Shown piece after piece: positions 34,118 through 43,309 of a stretch of 64,000 nt of DNA. The stretch is taken from positions 46,802 through 110,801 of the forward strand of contig CALECT010000032.1 in the NCBI GenBank assembly GCA_937949725.1, read 5' to 3'. A program made the translations under genes and the position numbers. A model generated the notes under the pieces. The model worked only from the letters and a program-made list of their open reading frames with translations. It did no database searches and was not told the DNA's origin. How positions within the stretch are numbered: the stretch's first letter is position 1; each line of letters starts with the position of its first letter. The stretch comes from an uncultured Pseudanabaenaceae cyanobacterium (GTDB lineage Bacteria; Cyanobacteriota; Cyanobacteriia; PCC-9006; JAAUQQ01).

Positions 34118-35779
34118 ATGGCTATGAATGCTGCGAAAATTGCCCAGGAACTCGAAACGCTTGAGGCTAAGAATAGGACCTGTGCTGAACAGTTGCGAGA
34201 GCTGTATCAGCGTTACCTAGAGGAACTCAGTAATACTGCATCGCAGCAGCTCATGACAGTTTGCTATCACCTCTGCACAGAAAGCTATCCTGAGGCTTTC
34301 TTGGGCTTATCTACTCAAAAGCGCCAGGTGCTTCAGGATAAGGTTCGCAGTCAAGGAGAGAAGCTACGCCAGCAGTTGTCCTTGGAAAGTTTGCTATTGC
34401 CCGAACCCGGCGATATGGAAGAAGCGAATCAACCTAGAATTGCGGTGATTAAGGCGGAACTCACCGGGGATGACCTAGAGGTGCTCACCAGTGCCCTGGA
34501 TGACGATAATAGCGATCGCGTCTTAGCTCTTTTAAAGGACAAGGATATTGAGCTCCCCTTTGATTTAGAAGCGGTGATGAAGCAGCGGCAACGACTCAAA
34601 GCTGAACCTGAAGCCTTAGCTCCAGCCGAATCTGAAGAGCCTGAAGGCTCCCTGGAAGAAATCCCCCCACTGATTCCCCCTAGTCGTAATAGTTCAGCAA
34701 AGGATGAAGAAAAGCAGCAGGGCGAAACGGAAGCTGTAGACCCAGCCCCGGAGATTGACGAGATAGAGTCAAGTCTTGATGTAGAAGCAACAACGGGCAG
34801 TGATTCGACCACAGCCCCTGTCGTGGAAGGCTATTCCTCTGTGACCTCTGCCAAGTCGGTAGAATCAGTCGCAGCCTCAGACAGTGGGCGCTCCCTGGGG
34901 CGACGCTTTTTAGAAGATATTCTCTCGGGTCGTGCATTGGAGCGGCGCACAGGGAATGAGGATGGTGCCAGCATGAGCGGCGAGGGAAGTTTGCAAGTCG
35001 AGCATCAAAAGGCAATTCATGACTCTACAACAACTGCCGATGACGAGAACTCAACCACAAGTGATGACTCCACTTCCCTCGCTGTAGATGCCCAAGAGAA
35101 AGCAGAGCCAAATGCTTTCGATGACAACAATGGGTTTGACCCTAACTTTGAGCCACCTCCAGCAGAGGATCGCTATGAACCGACGCCGCTAAAGGCCGGT
35201 GACAAGCTTGATATTTCGCCTGGGGTGCTTGCCAGTGCATTAGCCGCCGAGGGAGAAGACGATAAAGGAGGCATGCTCATGCGTCCCATGCCCTATGACG
35301 GGACGACGGAATTGAGTGAAGAGGCAATGCGAGATCCCTTTGCCTTGATTCGTTGGGTGGAGCGTATGGAGCGAGGCATTTCCCAGCGCTTGCGCCAAAG
35401 CTCTCAACGGATGACGCGTACGCTAGAAAAGTCTAATGTTCTCAACAATGAGCTGCCGGATGGCTTGCTGGAAGCGGCAGTGCGTCCCGATGGCGATCAC
35501 GAGGATGACTCAGATAGCAATATGCCCCATGTGCTGAGCCTTAGGTTAAATGCAGCTGGGAAAGATAATCGCCCTCGCCGAGATAAATCCATTCGCATTG
35601 TGGCGATCTATTTGCGTTTGAGTGAGATTGAATTTGCAACACCGGGGGTGATGGCTTGGCGCAATCAGTTGCGTAACCAAGTCAAGCAACTTCGACGATT
35701 GTCTAAGGATTATCAGGACTGCAAACATGCTCAGTGTGTGGTGAAGGCTCAAGAGCTGTGGCGGAATGGCTGGAAATAA
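34118..35779 (+). CDS. Conserved cyanobacterial hypothetical with helical ends and acidic linker
   Basis: The 553-residue product (from ATG 34118; a second ATG is at 34124, and the longest frame starts at a TTG at 34061) has a helical N-terminal domain (IAQELETLEAKNRTCAEQLRELYQRYLEEL, read in two parts, then VCYHLCTESYPEAFLGLS). A long acidic Ser/Glu/Asp-rich linker covers about 160-400. A C-terminal helical domain includes FALIRWVERMERGISQRLRQ and LRLSEIEFATPGVMAWRNQLR. Both ends look conserved and I recall similar cyanobacterial proteins of unknown function. No enzymatic motif or membrane segment was seen. A structural or adaptor role is possible. Confidence 0.8.
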   Translation: MAMNAAKIAQELETLEAKNRTCAEQLRELYQRYLEELSNTASQQLMTVCYHLCTESYPEAFLGLSTQKRQVLQDKVRSQGEKLRQQLSLESLLLPEPGDMEEANQPRIAVIKAELTGDDLEVLTSALDDDNSDRVLALLKDKDIELPFDLEAVMKQRQRLKAEPEALAPAESEEPEGSLEEIPPLIPPSRNSSAKDEEKQQGETEAVDPAPEIDEIESSLDVEATTGSDSTTAPVVEGYSSVTSAKSVESVAASDSGRSLGRRFLEDILSGRALERRTGNEDGASMSGEGSLQVEHQKAIHDSTTTADDENSTTSDDSTSLAVDAQEKAEPNAFDDNNGFDPNFEPPPAEDRYEPTPLKAGDKLDISPGVLASALAAEGEDDKGGMLMRPMPYDGTTELSEEAMRDPFALIRWVERMERGISQRLRQSSQRMTRTLEKSNVLNNELPDGLLEAAVRPDGDHEDDSDSNMPHVLSLRLNAAGKDNRPRRDKSIRIVAIYLRLSEIEFATPGVMAWRNQLRNQVKQLRRLSKDYQDCKHAQCVVKAQELWRNGWK

Positions 35780-35812
35780 GACTGAGGTCGCTTGTGCACA
35801 GGAGTTGCCATA

Positions 35813-37555
35813 TTACGGGCTTGTCTGGAAGAAGACTTGTACATTGGCTTGATCGGCAATTGCCAAACTCCCGCCTTTGCCACTAAAGGTTGCTTGCTGA
35901 GCCACAACCTCTAGGGAGATGGCAGTTGCAAGTTGACTATCAATTAATCTTGTGCCTGCAACATCACTGCGAACGAAGTACCAAATGCCGTCGGGGCTGA
36001 GGCGGCCCAGATTGTCCTGGCGATCTATATTGGGCAGTTCGGTGAGTTGGTCAATGACGCTAGCACTGCGGATGTCCCAGGTGTCGAGGCGGATGTCGTA
36101 GAGATTTTTGGCGATGGTGCGGAGGCTGCCGTTGGGGGTGAAGGCGATCGCTAAATAAACCAAATTGCTATCGGCAGGCTCTAAGCTAGGCAGCCTGCTA
36201 CCATCACTCAACTGCCACAGTTCAAGATCCTGGTTTCGACCTGAGATGGGGCCATTGGCAGACGTTCTAGCGAGGGCAGCTAGGTAGTTTCCTTTGGGGC
36301 TAAAGGCGAGGTTTAGTAACTCACGACCCGGCGTGACGGTTAGGCTCTGCTGGACTTCGCCAGTTTCGAGGCTGTGGAGGCTGAGCTTAATATCAGGCGG
36401 CGACTCTGTAGAAGCAAGGCTGGCTTGGGTGAGCACTTGATCGTGGTCGGGACGGATGATGAGGTCTAGGACGAGATCATTGGCTAGCTGACTTGGGCTT
36501 GCGGCTCCTTCAAGTTGTGGAGGCTCAAACGGCCTTTGCCAGAGGGGTTGACCTGTGGTGATGCTCCAGGCGTTGAGTGCGTAATTGGGGTTGAAGTTAG
36601 ATAGGGATTGGACGATCGCCACCACCATCTCCCCGTCTTCGCTGAGGGCGATCGCGGAAAACTGGCGTTGTAGACCTGCATTAATGCTGGTGAGCGATCG
36701 CCCTGTCTCCAAATCCCACACTTTAATCAGATTGGTTGTTGCATCCAGTGTCGCCAGACGAGTGCCAGGGCCGTTGAAGCTGAGCTTTGCAGCTTGAACG
36801 GGCAAGGTGGCAATGGGGTTGGTTTGCCAGGGCTGGCTGGTGGCGATGATGCGGTAAGGATTGAGGGGGAGGGCTGGGGCTTTGGCTTCTTGGTAGAGGG
36901 CCTGGTAGACGAAGGCGGCAATTTCGGCGCGGCTGGCGTTGCGGTTGGGGTTGAGCTGGCGCAGGTTGGGGTAGTTGACGACGAGGCTGAGGTCTGTGGC
37001 GGCGGCGAGGCTGGGGATGGCGTAGGCGGGGATTTGGTCGGCGTCTTGGTAGTAGTTGAGGAGGTCGCGATCGGGAGTTTGAGTGAGACGATTTTCAGAG
37101 TAGTTGAGGCCATTGGCGAGAGCGACGAGGGCCTGGACGCGGGGGATGTTTTGCTCGGGGCGGAAGCGATTGCCGGGGTAGCCGGAGAGGAAGCCCGTGG
37201 CGCGGGTGGTGCTGATGGCACTGGTGGCCCAGTAGCTGGGGGCAACGTCGCTGAAGGGTTTGACGTTGCGCAGGTCTAAGTCGGTGGGGAAGGCGTTGCG
37301 GAGGATGGCAGCAAATTGGGCGCGGGTGACGGGGGCGTCGGGGCGAAAGCTGCCGTCGGGGAAGCCGCTGATGATTTGCAGGTTGGCGAGGGTTTGGATG
37401 TAGTCGCTGGCCCAGTGGTTGCTATCAACGTCGGGGAAGGGGAGCGTGCCAGTGAATTTGCTCGCGGGTAAGCCTCTGCTGGCAGGCGCGGTGAAGTTGT
37501 GAGGAATCGCGGATGCCCATCCCCAGGCTGATTTTATCCAGTTGGGTTGTGACAT
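35813..37555 (-). CDS. SLH-domain protein with WD40-like propeller repeats
   Basis: Residues about 38-220 hold three S-layer homology units: FPDVDSNHWASDYIQTL with FPDGSFRPDAPVTRAQFA, FSDVAPSYWATSAI with FRPEQNIPRVQAL, and a third with LNPNRNASRAEIAAF. From about 255 to the end the sequence has WD40-like strands (IKVWDLETGRSL, LAFSPKGNYLAALA, LELWQLSDGSRL), so a beta-propeller follows. There is no clear signal peptide. SLH domains normally bind secondary cell-wall polysaccharide or, in cyanobacteria, link outer membrane proteins to peptidoglycan, so an N-terminal export signal would be expected. The SLH part has very C-rich codons on the coding strand. Function unknown. Confidence 0.85.
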   Translation of the reverse strand: MSQPNWIKSAWGWASAIPHNFTAPASRGLPASKFTGTLPFPDVDSNHWASDYIQTLANLQIISGFPDGSFRPDAPVTRAQFAAILRNAFPTDLDLRNVKPFSDVAPSYWATSAISTTRATGFLSGYPGNRFRPEQNIPRVQALVALANGLNYSENRLTQTPDRDLLNYYQDADQIPAYAIPSLAAATDLSLVVNYPNLRQLNPNRNASRAEIAAFVYQALYQEAKAPALPLNPYRIIATSQPWQTNPIATLPVQAAKLSFNGPGTRLATLDATTNLIKVWDLETGRSLTSINAGLQRQFSAIALSEDGEMVVAIVQSLSNFNPNYALNAWSITTGQPLWQRPFEPPQLEGAASPSQLANDLVLDLIIRPDHDQVLTQASLASTESPPDIKLSLHSLETGEVQQSLTVTPGRELLNLAFSPKGNYLAALARTSANGPISGRNQDLELWQLSDGSRLPSLEPADSNLVYLAIAFTPNGSLRTIAKNLYDIRLDTWDIRSASVIDQLTELPNIDRQDNLGRLSPDGIWYFVRSDVAGTRLIDSQLATAISLEVVAQQATFSGKGGSLAIADQANVQVFFQTSP

Positions 37556-37870
37556 GGCGTTGAGTTGCTGCTTCCATTAACACCATAGGTTATGAATAAC
37601 TGAATTTGCTGTGATGGTTCCTTCATCTGTGGCTGTCATTCCTGACGTTTGGCCGAAGACTTGCTCCTGGTCAGTCTGGGTATACTAACCAGGAATCAGC
37701 AAGCTCCGCACAAGAGTGATGCCAGGCCAAGTAGTAAGCTTGGACTTAGGCCAACCGATTGACTTAGCGATAACTGCTTCGAATTTTTGCCCAGCTTCCA
37801 GTCCAAATCTTGCCAATTTGGAAGCCTTGCCACATCTCTTACAGGTGCTCAGCTTAAAGGTGACAACAAA
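37556..37870. promoter_or_regulatory. Divergent intergenic region, SLH gene / EAL regulator
   Basis: About 315 bp lie between the divergent SLH/WD40 gene and the response regulator. Promoters for both are expected here. No repeat, RNA gene or ribosome-binding site of note was identified. Confidence 0.35.
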
Positions 37871-39835
37871 ATGTACGACCTACAGACTTCACCATCTGTA
37901 TCTCCGTCGAATAAGGATTCTCCATCAACAATTTTGGTCGTTGATGACGTTCCTGAAAATCTACGCCTGCTCTCCACGACGCTAACTCACGCAGGTTATG
38001 ACGTTCGGAGTGCCATCAATGGAGCTGTCGCGATGAAGGCGATCGCAGTCGAGCATCCAGATTTGATTTTGCTCGATGTAACGATGCCAGAGATAGATGG
38101 TTTTGAGGTTTGTCGTCAACTCAAGTCAAACCCAGCTACCACCGAAGTTCCAGTTGTTTTTATCAGCGCTCTGGGTGAAGTAATCGACAAGGTAAAGGCC
38201 TTCCAAGTTGGGGGCGTTGACTACATTACAAAGCCTTTTCAAATTGCTGAAGTCCTGGCCCGAGTTCACTCTCAACTAGAACTAGGTCGTCTGAAACAGC
38301 AACTCAGAAGCCAAAATCAACAACTCACGGACAGCCTGCAACAGCAGCAACAGGCAGAAGCCCAAATTCGCCAATTGAATTTGGACTTAGAGCAACGGGT
38401 TTTGGACCGTACTCAACAGTTACAACTGGCCAACCAAAGCCTTCAAGCAGAAATACAAGAGCGTCAGCAGGCCCAGACCCAGCTGCTGCATATGGCAATG
38501 TATGACCCTCTCACCGGGTTAGCCAATCGCACCCTGCTACTTGAACGTCTCGATCACATCCTGTCCCATAACCAGCCCTCCTGCCAAGATGAGTCCAACG
38601 TTGCCCTGCTGCTGCTAGATTGCGCTCGCTTCGAGACCATTACAGATACTCTGGGACACCTTAGGGGTGATCAGCTTCTCACCAGCATTGCCAGTCGCAT
38701 TGTTGAAACGGTTTCTGCAAATAGCCTGGTCGCTCGTTTGAGAGGTGATGAATTTGCCATTCTGCTGAACTTGTCCGCTCAGGCGATCGAAGGTTTTGTT
38801 GAAACGCTGCAACAAGCCCTGTCTATACCAATAGACTTGGGAAAATATGAAGTCATTATTAATCCCAGCATTGGAGTTGCGTTCTCAAGTACGGATGATC
38901 AAGAGGCTGAGCATCTATTTCGCGATGCCTATCAAGCCATGGTGAGAGCTAAAGCTCAAGGAACAGGCAAGTGGCGTCTGTTTGAACCGGAAATGCATCA
39001 ACAGGCCTTACATCGCTTAACACTTGAAGGCAAACTGCATCGGGCCGTCCAGCAAAATCAATTTCAGGTGCACTACCAACCAATTGTGGCACTGGCAGGA
39101 GAATCAGAGCCCTATCCTGTCGTTGGTTTTGAAGCCTTAGTCCGTTGGCAACCCCATCCCGACTCAAGATTTATTTCTCCTGCGGAATTCATTCCCCTCG
39201 CGGAAGAAACGGGACTCATTCTGCCTCTAGGAGATTGGGTATTTGAAACTGCTTGTCAGCAAATTCGAGAGTGGAATCGGGGGCGTTCTGCTGAACAGGC
39301 ACTGTTTATGAGCGTTAATTTCTCAGTTCACCAACTGAATCGAGAGCAAGTCGCTGAGCATATCGAAGCAATTATTTCCAAAACAGATGTGCAGCCCCAT
39401 TGGCTCAAGCTTGAGATTACTGAAAGCGTACTCATGGCAAACCCCAAAACTGTGCTGCATTCCCTAGAACAGCTAAGGTCTCAGGGGCTACAGGTTAGCA
39501 TTGACGACTTTGGAACGGGCTATTCGTCGCTGAGTTATCTGCAGGAGTTACCCGTCGATATTCTCAAGATTGACCGTGCCTTTATCAAAGATCTAGAATC
39601 CTCCAGCGACGATCTGCGAATTTTGGAAACGATTTTGAGCTTAGCTCGGGCCCTAGACCTAAATGTTGTGGCTGAAGGCATAGAAACCCAGCATCAAGCC
39701 GATTGCCTGGGCAAATTAGGAAGTCACTATGGGCAAGGATATCGATTTTCAAAGCCATTAGATAGTGCCAGTGCCAGTAAACTGCTCCAACAAGTAGAGC
39801 TAGATTTCTCAGAGATTATTCCTACGCGACAGTGA
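37871..39835 (+). CDS. Response regulator with degenerate GGDEF and intact EAL domain (c-di-GMP phosphodiesterase)
   Basis: Starting at the ATG at 37871 (the longest frame uses a TTG at 37787), the 654-residue protein has a receiver domain (ILVVDDVPENLRLL near 22, phospho-acceptor Asp in LILLDVTMPE near 67, conserved Lys in YITKPF near 117), a Gln-rich coiled coil (about 145-215), a GGDEF-like domain with RGDEF (about 290), and an EAL domain (EALVRW near 416, DDFGTGYSSLSYLQ near 545, DILKIDRAF near 561). The EAL catalytic motifs are complete. The inhibitory RxxD site is absent. Hydrolysis of c-di-GMP is likely. The hybrid kinase gene starts 36 bp downstream and is the probable partner. Confidence 0.92.
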   Translation: MYDLQTSPSVSPSNKDSPSTILVVDDVPENLRLLSTTLTHAGYDVRSAINGAVAMKAIAVEHPDLILLDVTMPEIDGFEVCRQLKSNPATTEVPVVFISALGEVIDKVKAFQVGGVDYITKPFQIAEVLARVHSQLELGRLKQQLRSQNQQLTDSLQQQQQAEAQIRQLNLDLEQRVLDRTQQLQLANQSLQAEIQERQQAQTQLLHMAMYDPLTGLANRTLLLERLDHILSHNQPSCQDESNVALLLLDCARFETITDTLGHLRGDQLLTSIASRIVETVSANSLVARLRGDEFAILLNLSAQAIEGFVETLQQALSIPIDLGKYEVIINPSIGVAFSSTDDQEAEHLFRDAYQAMVRAKAQGTGKWRLFEPEMHQQALHRLTLEGKLHRAVQQNQFQVHYQPIVALAGESEPYPVVGFEALVRWQPHPDSRFISPAEFIPLAEETGLILPLGDWVFETACQQIREWNRGRSAEQALFMSVNFSVHQLNREQVAEHIEAIISKTDVQPHWLKLEITESVLMANPKTVLHSLEQLRSQGLQVSIDDFGTGYSSLSYLQELPVDILKIDRAFIKDLESSSDDLRILETILSLARALDLNVVAEGIETQHQADCLGKLGSHYGQGYRFSKPLDSASASKLLQQVELDFSEIIPTRQ

Positions 39836-39871
39836 AGCATAAAGCCTATTTATCTATGACTAAAGGTTTAC

Positions 39872-42613
39872 ATGATGAAGTCAGTTAAAATCCCTCTGAG
39901 CTTAAGTCTTGTTTTGACGAGCCTTGGGATTTTGCTCTGTGCTCCAGTCCAGGCTCAATCTAGCAATCAGCACGAAGCACAGGAGGAAAGCTCAAACATA
40001 CTGGTCATCCACTCCTATAATCCCAATTTTTTTTGGACCCAAGAAACCAAAGAAGGCATTGATCAGGGTTTTCAGAAAAGTGACCATAAAACCACCGTCT
40101 TCCATGAGTTTTTAGATGCAAAGCGCTATCCTGAATTGCATCACAAAGATTCTTTTCTAGAAGGAATTCGCGATAAATATCAGCATACAAATCTTGATTT
40201 ATTAATGGTGGCAGACGATCCAGGACTAAATCTAGTCCTGAAAGTCCATCAAGAATATTTTACAGATTTACCCGTTGTCTTTTTGGGGATCAACCATGTG
40301 CAAGAGGAATTTCTGAATCAACCTTGGTTCACAGGTGTTTTCGAAACCCACAGTGTCACTGAAACAATCATTGAGGCAAAGCGACAAACAGGGGGCAATC
40401 ACCTAATTTTTATCGCTGATTCCAGCGAGACAGGAGAAGCAAACCAAAAACGTTTAAAGAGCCTTGAGGCGTTGGAAGGGGCTCCTGAAAACTTTCACAT
40501 TTTGGAAGATATAACCCCTGCTGAGATTACATCAAAGATTGATTCCTATCCAGATCATTGGCCAGTTTTCATTGGCGGACAGCTACGCAAAAACAACAAG
40601 CATGGACCTTTGATTAGTTATGATCGAGGAACTGAGATGCTAAATGCCTCAATCTCTAATCCAATTTACACTGAGACCAGTGCCCTCCTTGGTTCTGGCG
40701 CAGTGGGCGGCAAGGTACTCGATGGAAATTACCATGCGCAGCAGGCTGTGGAATTAGCTGAGCGTTTGCTAAGTGGTGCTTCTCCTGGGCAGGTAGAACC
40801 TATTCTTGAAGCCAAGAATCAATGGATATTTGATGCCTATGAACTCGAACAAGCAAAGATCAGCTTGAGAAAGCTTCCACCTGGAAGTATTCTAATCAAC
40901 CAAAAACTTTCTCTTTATCAACAAAATCCTGAACTTGTATGGTCAGCAATTATACTTTTGGGTCTAAGTCTCATAACCATTGCAATTCTCTCCAATGCTA
41001 TCCGTCGGCAAAAAAGCGCAGAATCAAAGCTTAGAGCCAATGAAAAGCAACTAGAACACAAAGTTCAGGAACGTACAGCAGAGCTACAGAAAGCTCTCGT
41101 ATCTTTACAGCAAAGCAAATCCGAGACAGAAGAACGCAGTCTCGAATTAGCTAAGAAAAACCGTGAGCTAAATATCTCACGACGTTCTGCCGATAAAGCT
41201 AATCAAGCGAAGAGTGATTTTTTAGCTAAAATGAGTCATGAGCTACGCACTCCACTCAATAGTATTCTAGGGTTTACTCAACTGCTACAACGTGATTCTT
41301 CACTCCCCAAGCAGGATCAGAGTTATATAGACATCATTAGCGCCAGTGGCTCACATCTATTAAACTTAATTAACAACGTCCTGGATATATCGAAAGTTGA
41401 AGCAGGAAAATCGCAGCTAAGAAAAAAAGATTTCAATATTGAATCTTTGCTTGAATCAGTCTCTCAAATGCTCAATTTGGAGGCGAGCAAAAAAGGAATT
41501 TTGCTTTACTGCACTTGCGACGTTAATTTTCCAGAGTATATCCATCAAGACGAGAGTAAGTGCAAACAAATTCTCATTAATGTGCTTGGCAATGCTGTCA
41601 AATTTACCTCCCATGGGCAAGTTTCTCTCAGAGCTGAATCCCTGCAAGAGAATCAGCTTAAATTCACAATTAGCGATACAGGTCCTGGTATCTCTTCCCA
41701 AGATATAGAGCAGCTATTCAAGCCCTTTTCCCAAGCTGAGGATGGAAACCATCATGGGCAAGGTACAGGCTTAGGTCTTGCAATCTCAGCAGAGTTTGTC
41801 AAGCTTATGGGAGGAAGGATAGAAGTAAGAAGCGAGCCGGGAGAGGGTAGTACTTTCACCATTACCATCCCCTACGAAACGGAAAAAATCACCGAAAATA
41901 AAAACGATGCCCGTGACTTTAAGGCGTCACTGAGACTGGCGACTCAAGAGGTTTCAAAGAAAGTCCTAGTTGTTGATGATGATCAGCCCAATCGAATGCT
42001 CTGGGCTGAAATCTTGAATGCATCTAACTTTGAGGTCAAAACGGCGGTTAGTGGTGAGGAAGCGATCGCGCTCAGTCACGAATGGAACCCCCATGCCGTT
42101 TTGATGGATGTGCAAATGCCTGGAATAGATGGTTTAGAAGCAACTCAAATCATCAAGCGAGAGGTACAGCCTCAACCAATCATCATCGTATTGACCACCG
42201 ACACACAGGCGGAAACCAAGAAAGCTGCGATCGCTGCGGGTTGCGACAGCTTTCTCAACAAGCCTTGCTCCATTAAAGACTTGCTACAGGAACTTGCGAA
42301 TCATTTGGAACTGCAATTTATTGATGAAAGTGCAGAGTTTCCCGGTAGCGCCCCCTGCTCACCGCAAGTCACTCCTAGTGCCACTGTGATGCCAGTAGAA
42401 GTCTCACAGAATCTAGACAAACTACCCCAAATGTTACTGCAACAATTGCTCCAGGCTGCCTCCAGCTTGAGTAGTGCAAGGTTAGAGAACGTTCTGAACG
42501 ACTTACCGGAAGGCAATGAACGACTCATTGAACATATCTCAAGTCTCACGACTAATTTCAGGTATGACTTAGTCATTACAATGCTTGAGCCCTACGTTCA
42601 AGCCAAGCTTTAA
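39872..42613 (+). CDS. Hybrid sensor histidine kinase with periplasmic ABC-binding-protein-like sensor
   Basis: The 913-residue protein starts with a signal peptide (about 1-29, ending APVQAQ). A periplasmic domain resembling ABC-type substrate-binding proteins follows (ILVIHSYNPNFFWT near 44, LPVVFLGINH near 135) to about 330. A membrane segment lies near 356-376 and a coiled coil near 385-440. The HisKA box MSHELRTPLNS has the phospho-accepting His near 455. The ATPase boxes are N (NVLGNAVKF), G1 (DTGPGIS) and G2 (GTGLGLAI). A C-terminal receiver has its Asp in AVLMDVQMPG near 742. The last 80 residues are helical and lack an HPt His. It signals most simply to the EAL regulator 36 bp upstream. 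Confidence 0.95.
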   Translation: MMKSVKIPLSLSLVLTSLGILLCAPVQAQSSNQHEAQEESSNILVIHSYNPNFFWTQETKEGIDQGFQKSDHKTTVFHEFLDAKRYPELHHKDSFLEGIRDKYQHTNLDLLMVADDPGLNLVLKVHQEYFTDLPVVFLGINHVQEEFLNQPWFTGVFETHSVTETIIEAKRQTGGNHLIFIADSSETGEANQKRLKSLEALEGAPENFHILEDITPAEITSKIDSYPDHWPVFIGGQLRKNNKHGPLISYDRGTEMLNASISNPIYTETSALLGSGAVGGKVLDGNYHAQQAVELAERLLSGASPGQVEPILEAKNQWIFDAYELEQAKISLRKLPPGSILINQKLSLYQQNPELVWSAIILLGLSLITIAILSNAIRRQKSAESKLRANEKQLEHKVQERTAELQKALVSLQQSKSETEERSLELAKKNRELNISRRSADKANQAKSDFLAKMSHELRTPLNSILGFTQLLQRDSSLPKQDQSYIDIISASGSHLLNLINNVLDISKVEAGKSQLRKKDFNIESLLESVSQMLNLEASKKGILLYCTCDVNFPEYIHQDESKCKQILINVLGNAVKFTSHGQVSLRAESLQENQLKFTISDTGPGISSQDIEQLFKPFSQAEDGNHHGQGTGLGLAISAEFVKLMGGRIEVRSEPGEGSTFTITIPYETEKITENKNDARDFKASLRLATQEVSKKVLVVDDDQPNRMLWAEILNASNFEVKTAVSGEEAIALSHEWNPHAVLMDVQMPGIDGLEATQIIKREVQPQPIIIVLTTDTQAETKKAAIAAGCDSFLNKPCSIKDLLQELANHLELQFIDESAEFPGSAPCSPQVTPSATVMPVEVSQNLDKLPQMLLQQLLQAASSLSSARLENVLNDLPEGNERLIEHISSLTTNFRYDLVITMLEPYVQAKL

Positions 42614-42730
42614 CGGACCCTACAGCTATTTGAGGGCTGTAATGCCTCACTACTCATTGCTGCGAAATTTGATAAATGCATCTATCTGTATGTTTACAAA
42701 GATATTCCTGGCTTTCGTTTCTTCTAAAGC

Positions 42731-42838
42731 TTAAGCGCTCGCCGATATCTTAGTCGGTCTATACGCTTGCAAATACTCCGCAATGCGAATCGCCCGCTGC
42801 CGATGAGCTGTTGTGAAGCCCTTGCGAATCAACGTAGC
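42731..42838 (-). pseudogene. Remnant of a DUF2161 gene
   Basis: The minus frame ending at a TAA at 42731-42733 reads LIRKGFTTAHRQRAIRIAE, then YLQAYRPTKISASA. The intact DUF2161 protein at 43310-44008 has AMRKGIMTAYRQRAIRIAE then YLQEHGPTKASD at the corresponding place. Only this helix-turn-helix-like piece remains, cut off by a stop. It is separated from the intact gene by the membrane protein gene. Confidence 0.8.
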
Positions 42839-42855
42839 TATGATGTTGCGATCGC

Positions 42856-43281
42856 TCAAGCCATATCTGAATTGACCGATTGCAGCCTCCCCACAGCATA
42901 AAAAGCAAAAAGAGCTGCAACAAACGCAGCTAGAGCGATGAACTCAGCACTATTAGCAAAGTGAGCCTGGGCTTCCACTGTACTGGCTGGCAAATGTTCA
43001 ACATTATCGTTCGAGATCAAGATGAAGTGATGGTAGACGCTGAATAAAACAGAACCAAACATGGAACATCCAACAATCCAGGAGCCTAGAAGGGCGGAAG
43101 TTGTCCAGGTCAAAATAGTGCCCAAAACTGGCCCCAGGATAATGACGACCATCACAAAGGCGGTCTGAAGGTTAGAAAGCGTGACATCTAAAGTTGTGTG
43201 AGCATCGCCATGCCACAGATTGCCGATGAGGTGAATTAACACCAAGATCGTCATGACTATTTTGAGGCTTGAAGAATTCAT
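42856..43281 (-). CDS. Hypothetical four-span membrane protein
   Basis: From the ATG at 43279-43281 the product is 141 residues (an upstream ATG at 43302 would add seven). It has about four hydrophobic segments (4-19, 38-58, 66-88, 114-132) and a set of histidines at membrane borders: LIHLIGNLWHGDAH near 12-25 and VYHHFILI near 84. This pattern of His in small four-helix proteins could bind heme or metal, but no known family is certain. It lies 28 bp past the stop of the DUF2161 gene reading order on the minus strand. Confidence 0.65.
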   Translation of the reverse strand: MNSSSLKIVMTILVLIHLIGNLWHGDAHTTLDVTLSNLQTAFVMVVIILGPVLGTILTWTTSALLGSWIVGCSMFGSVLFSVYHHFILISNDNVEHLPASTVEAQAHFANSAEFIALAAFVAALFAFYAVGRLQSVNSDMA

Positions 43282-43309
43282 AATGCCGAAGCCCAGTAAC
43301 ACAACGATT

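Noticed and set aside
36794..37279. 161-residue plus-strand open frame and a Pro-rich 172-residue minus frame inside the SLH gene
   Set aside because: Both are shadows of the SLH/WD40 coding frame caused by extreme strand skew (C-rich coding strand); Gly/Val and Pro/Ser-only composition is not protein-like.
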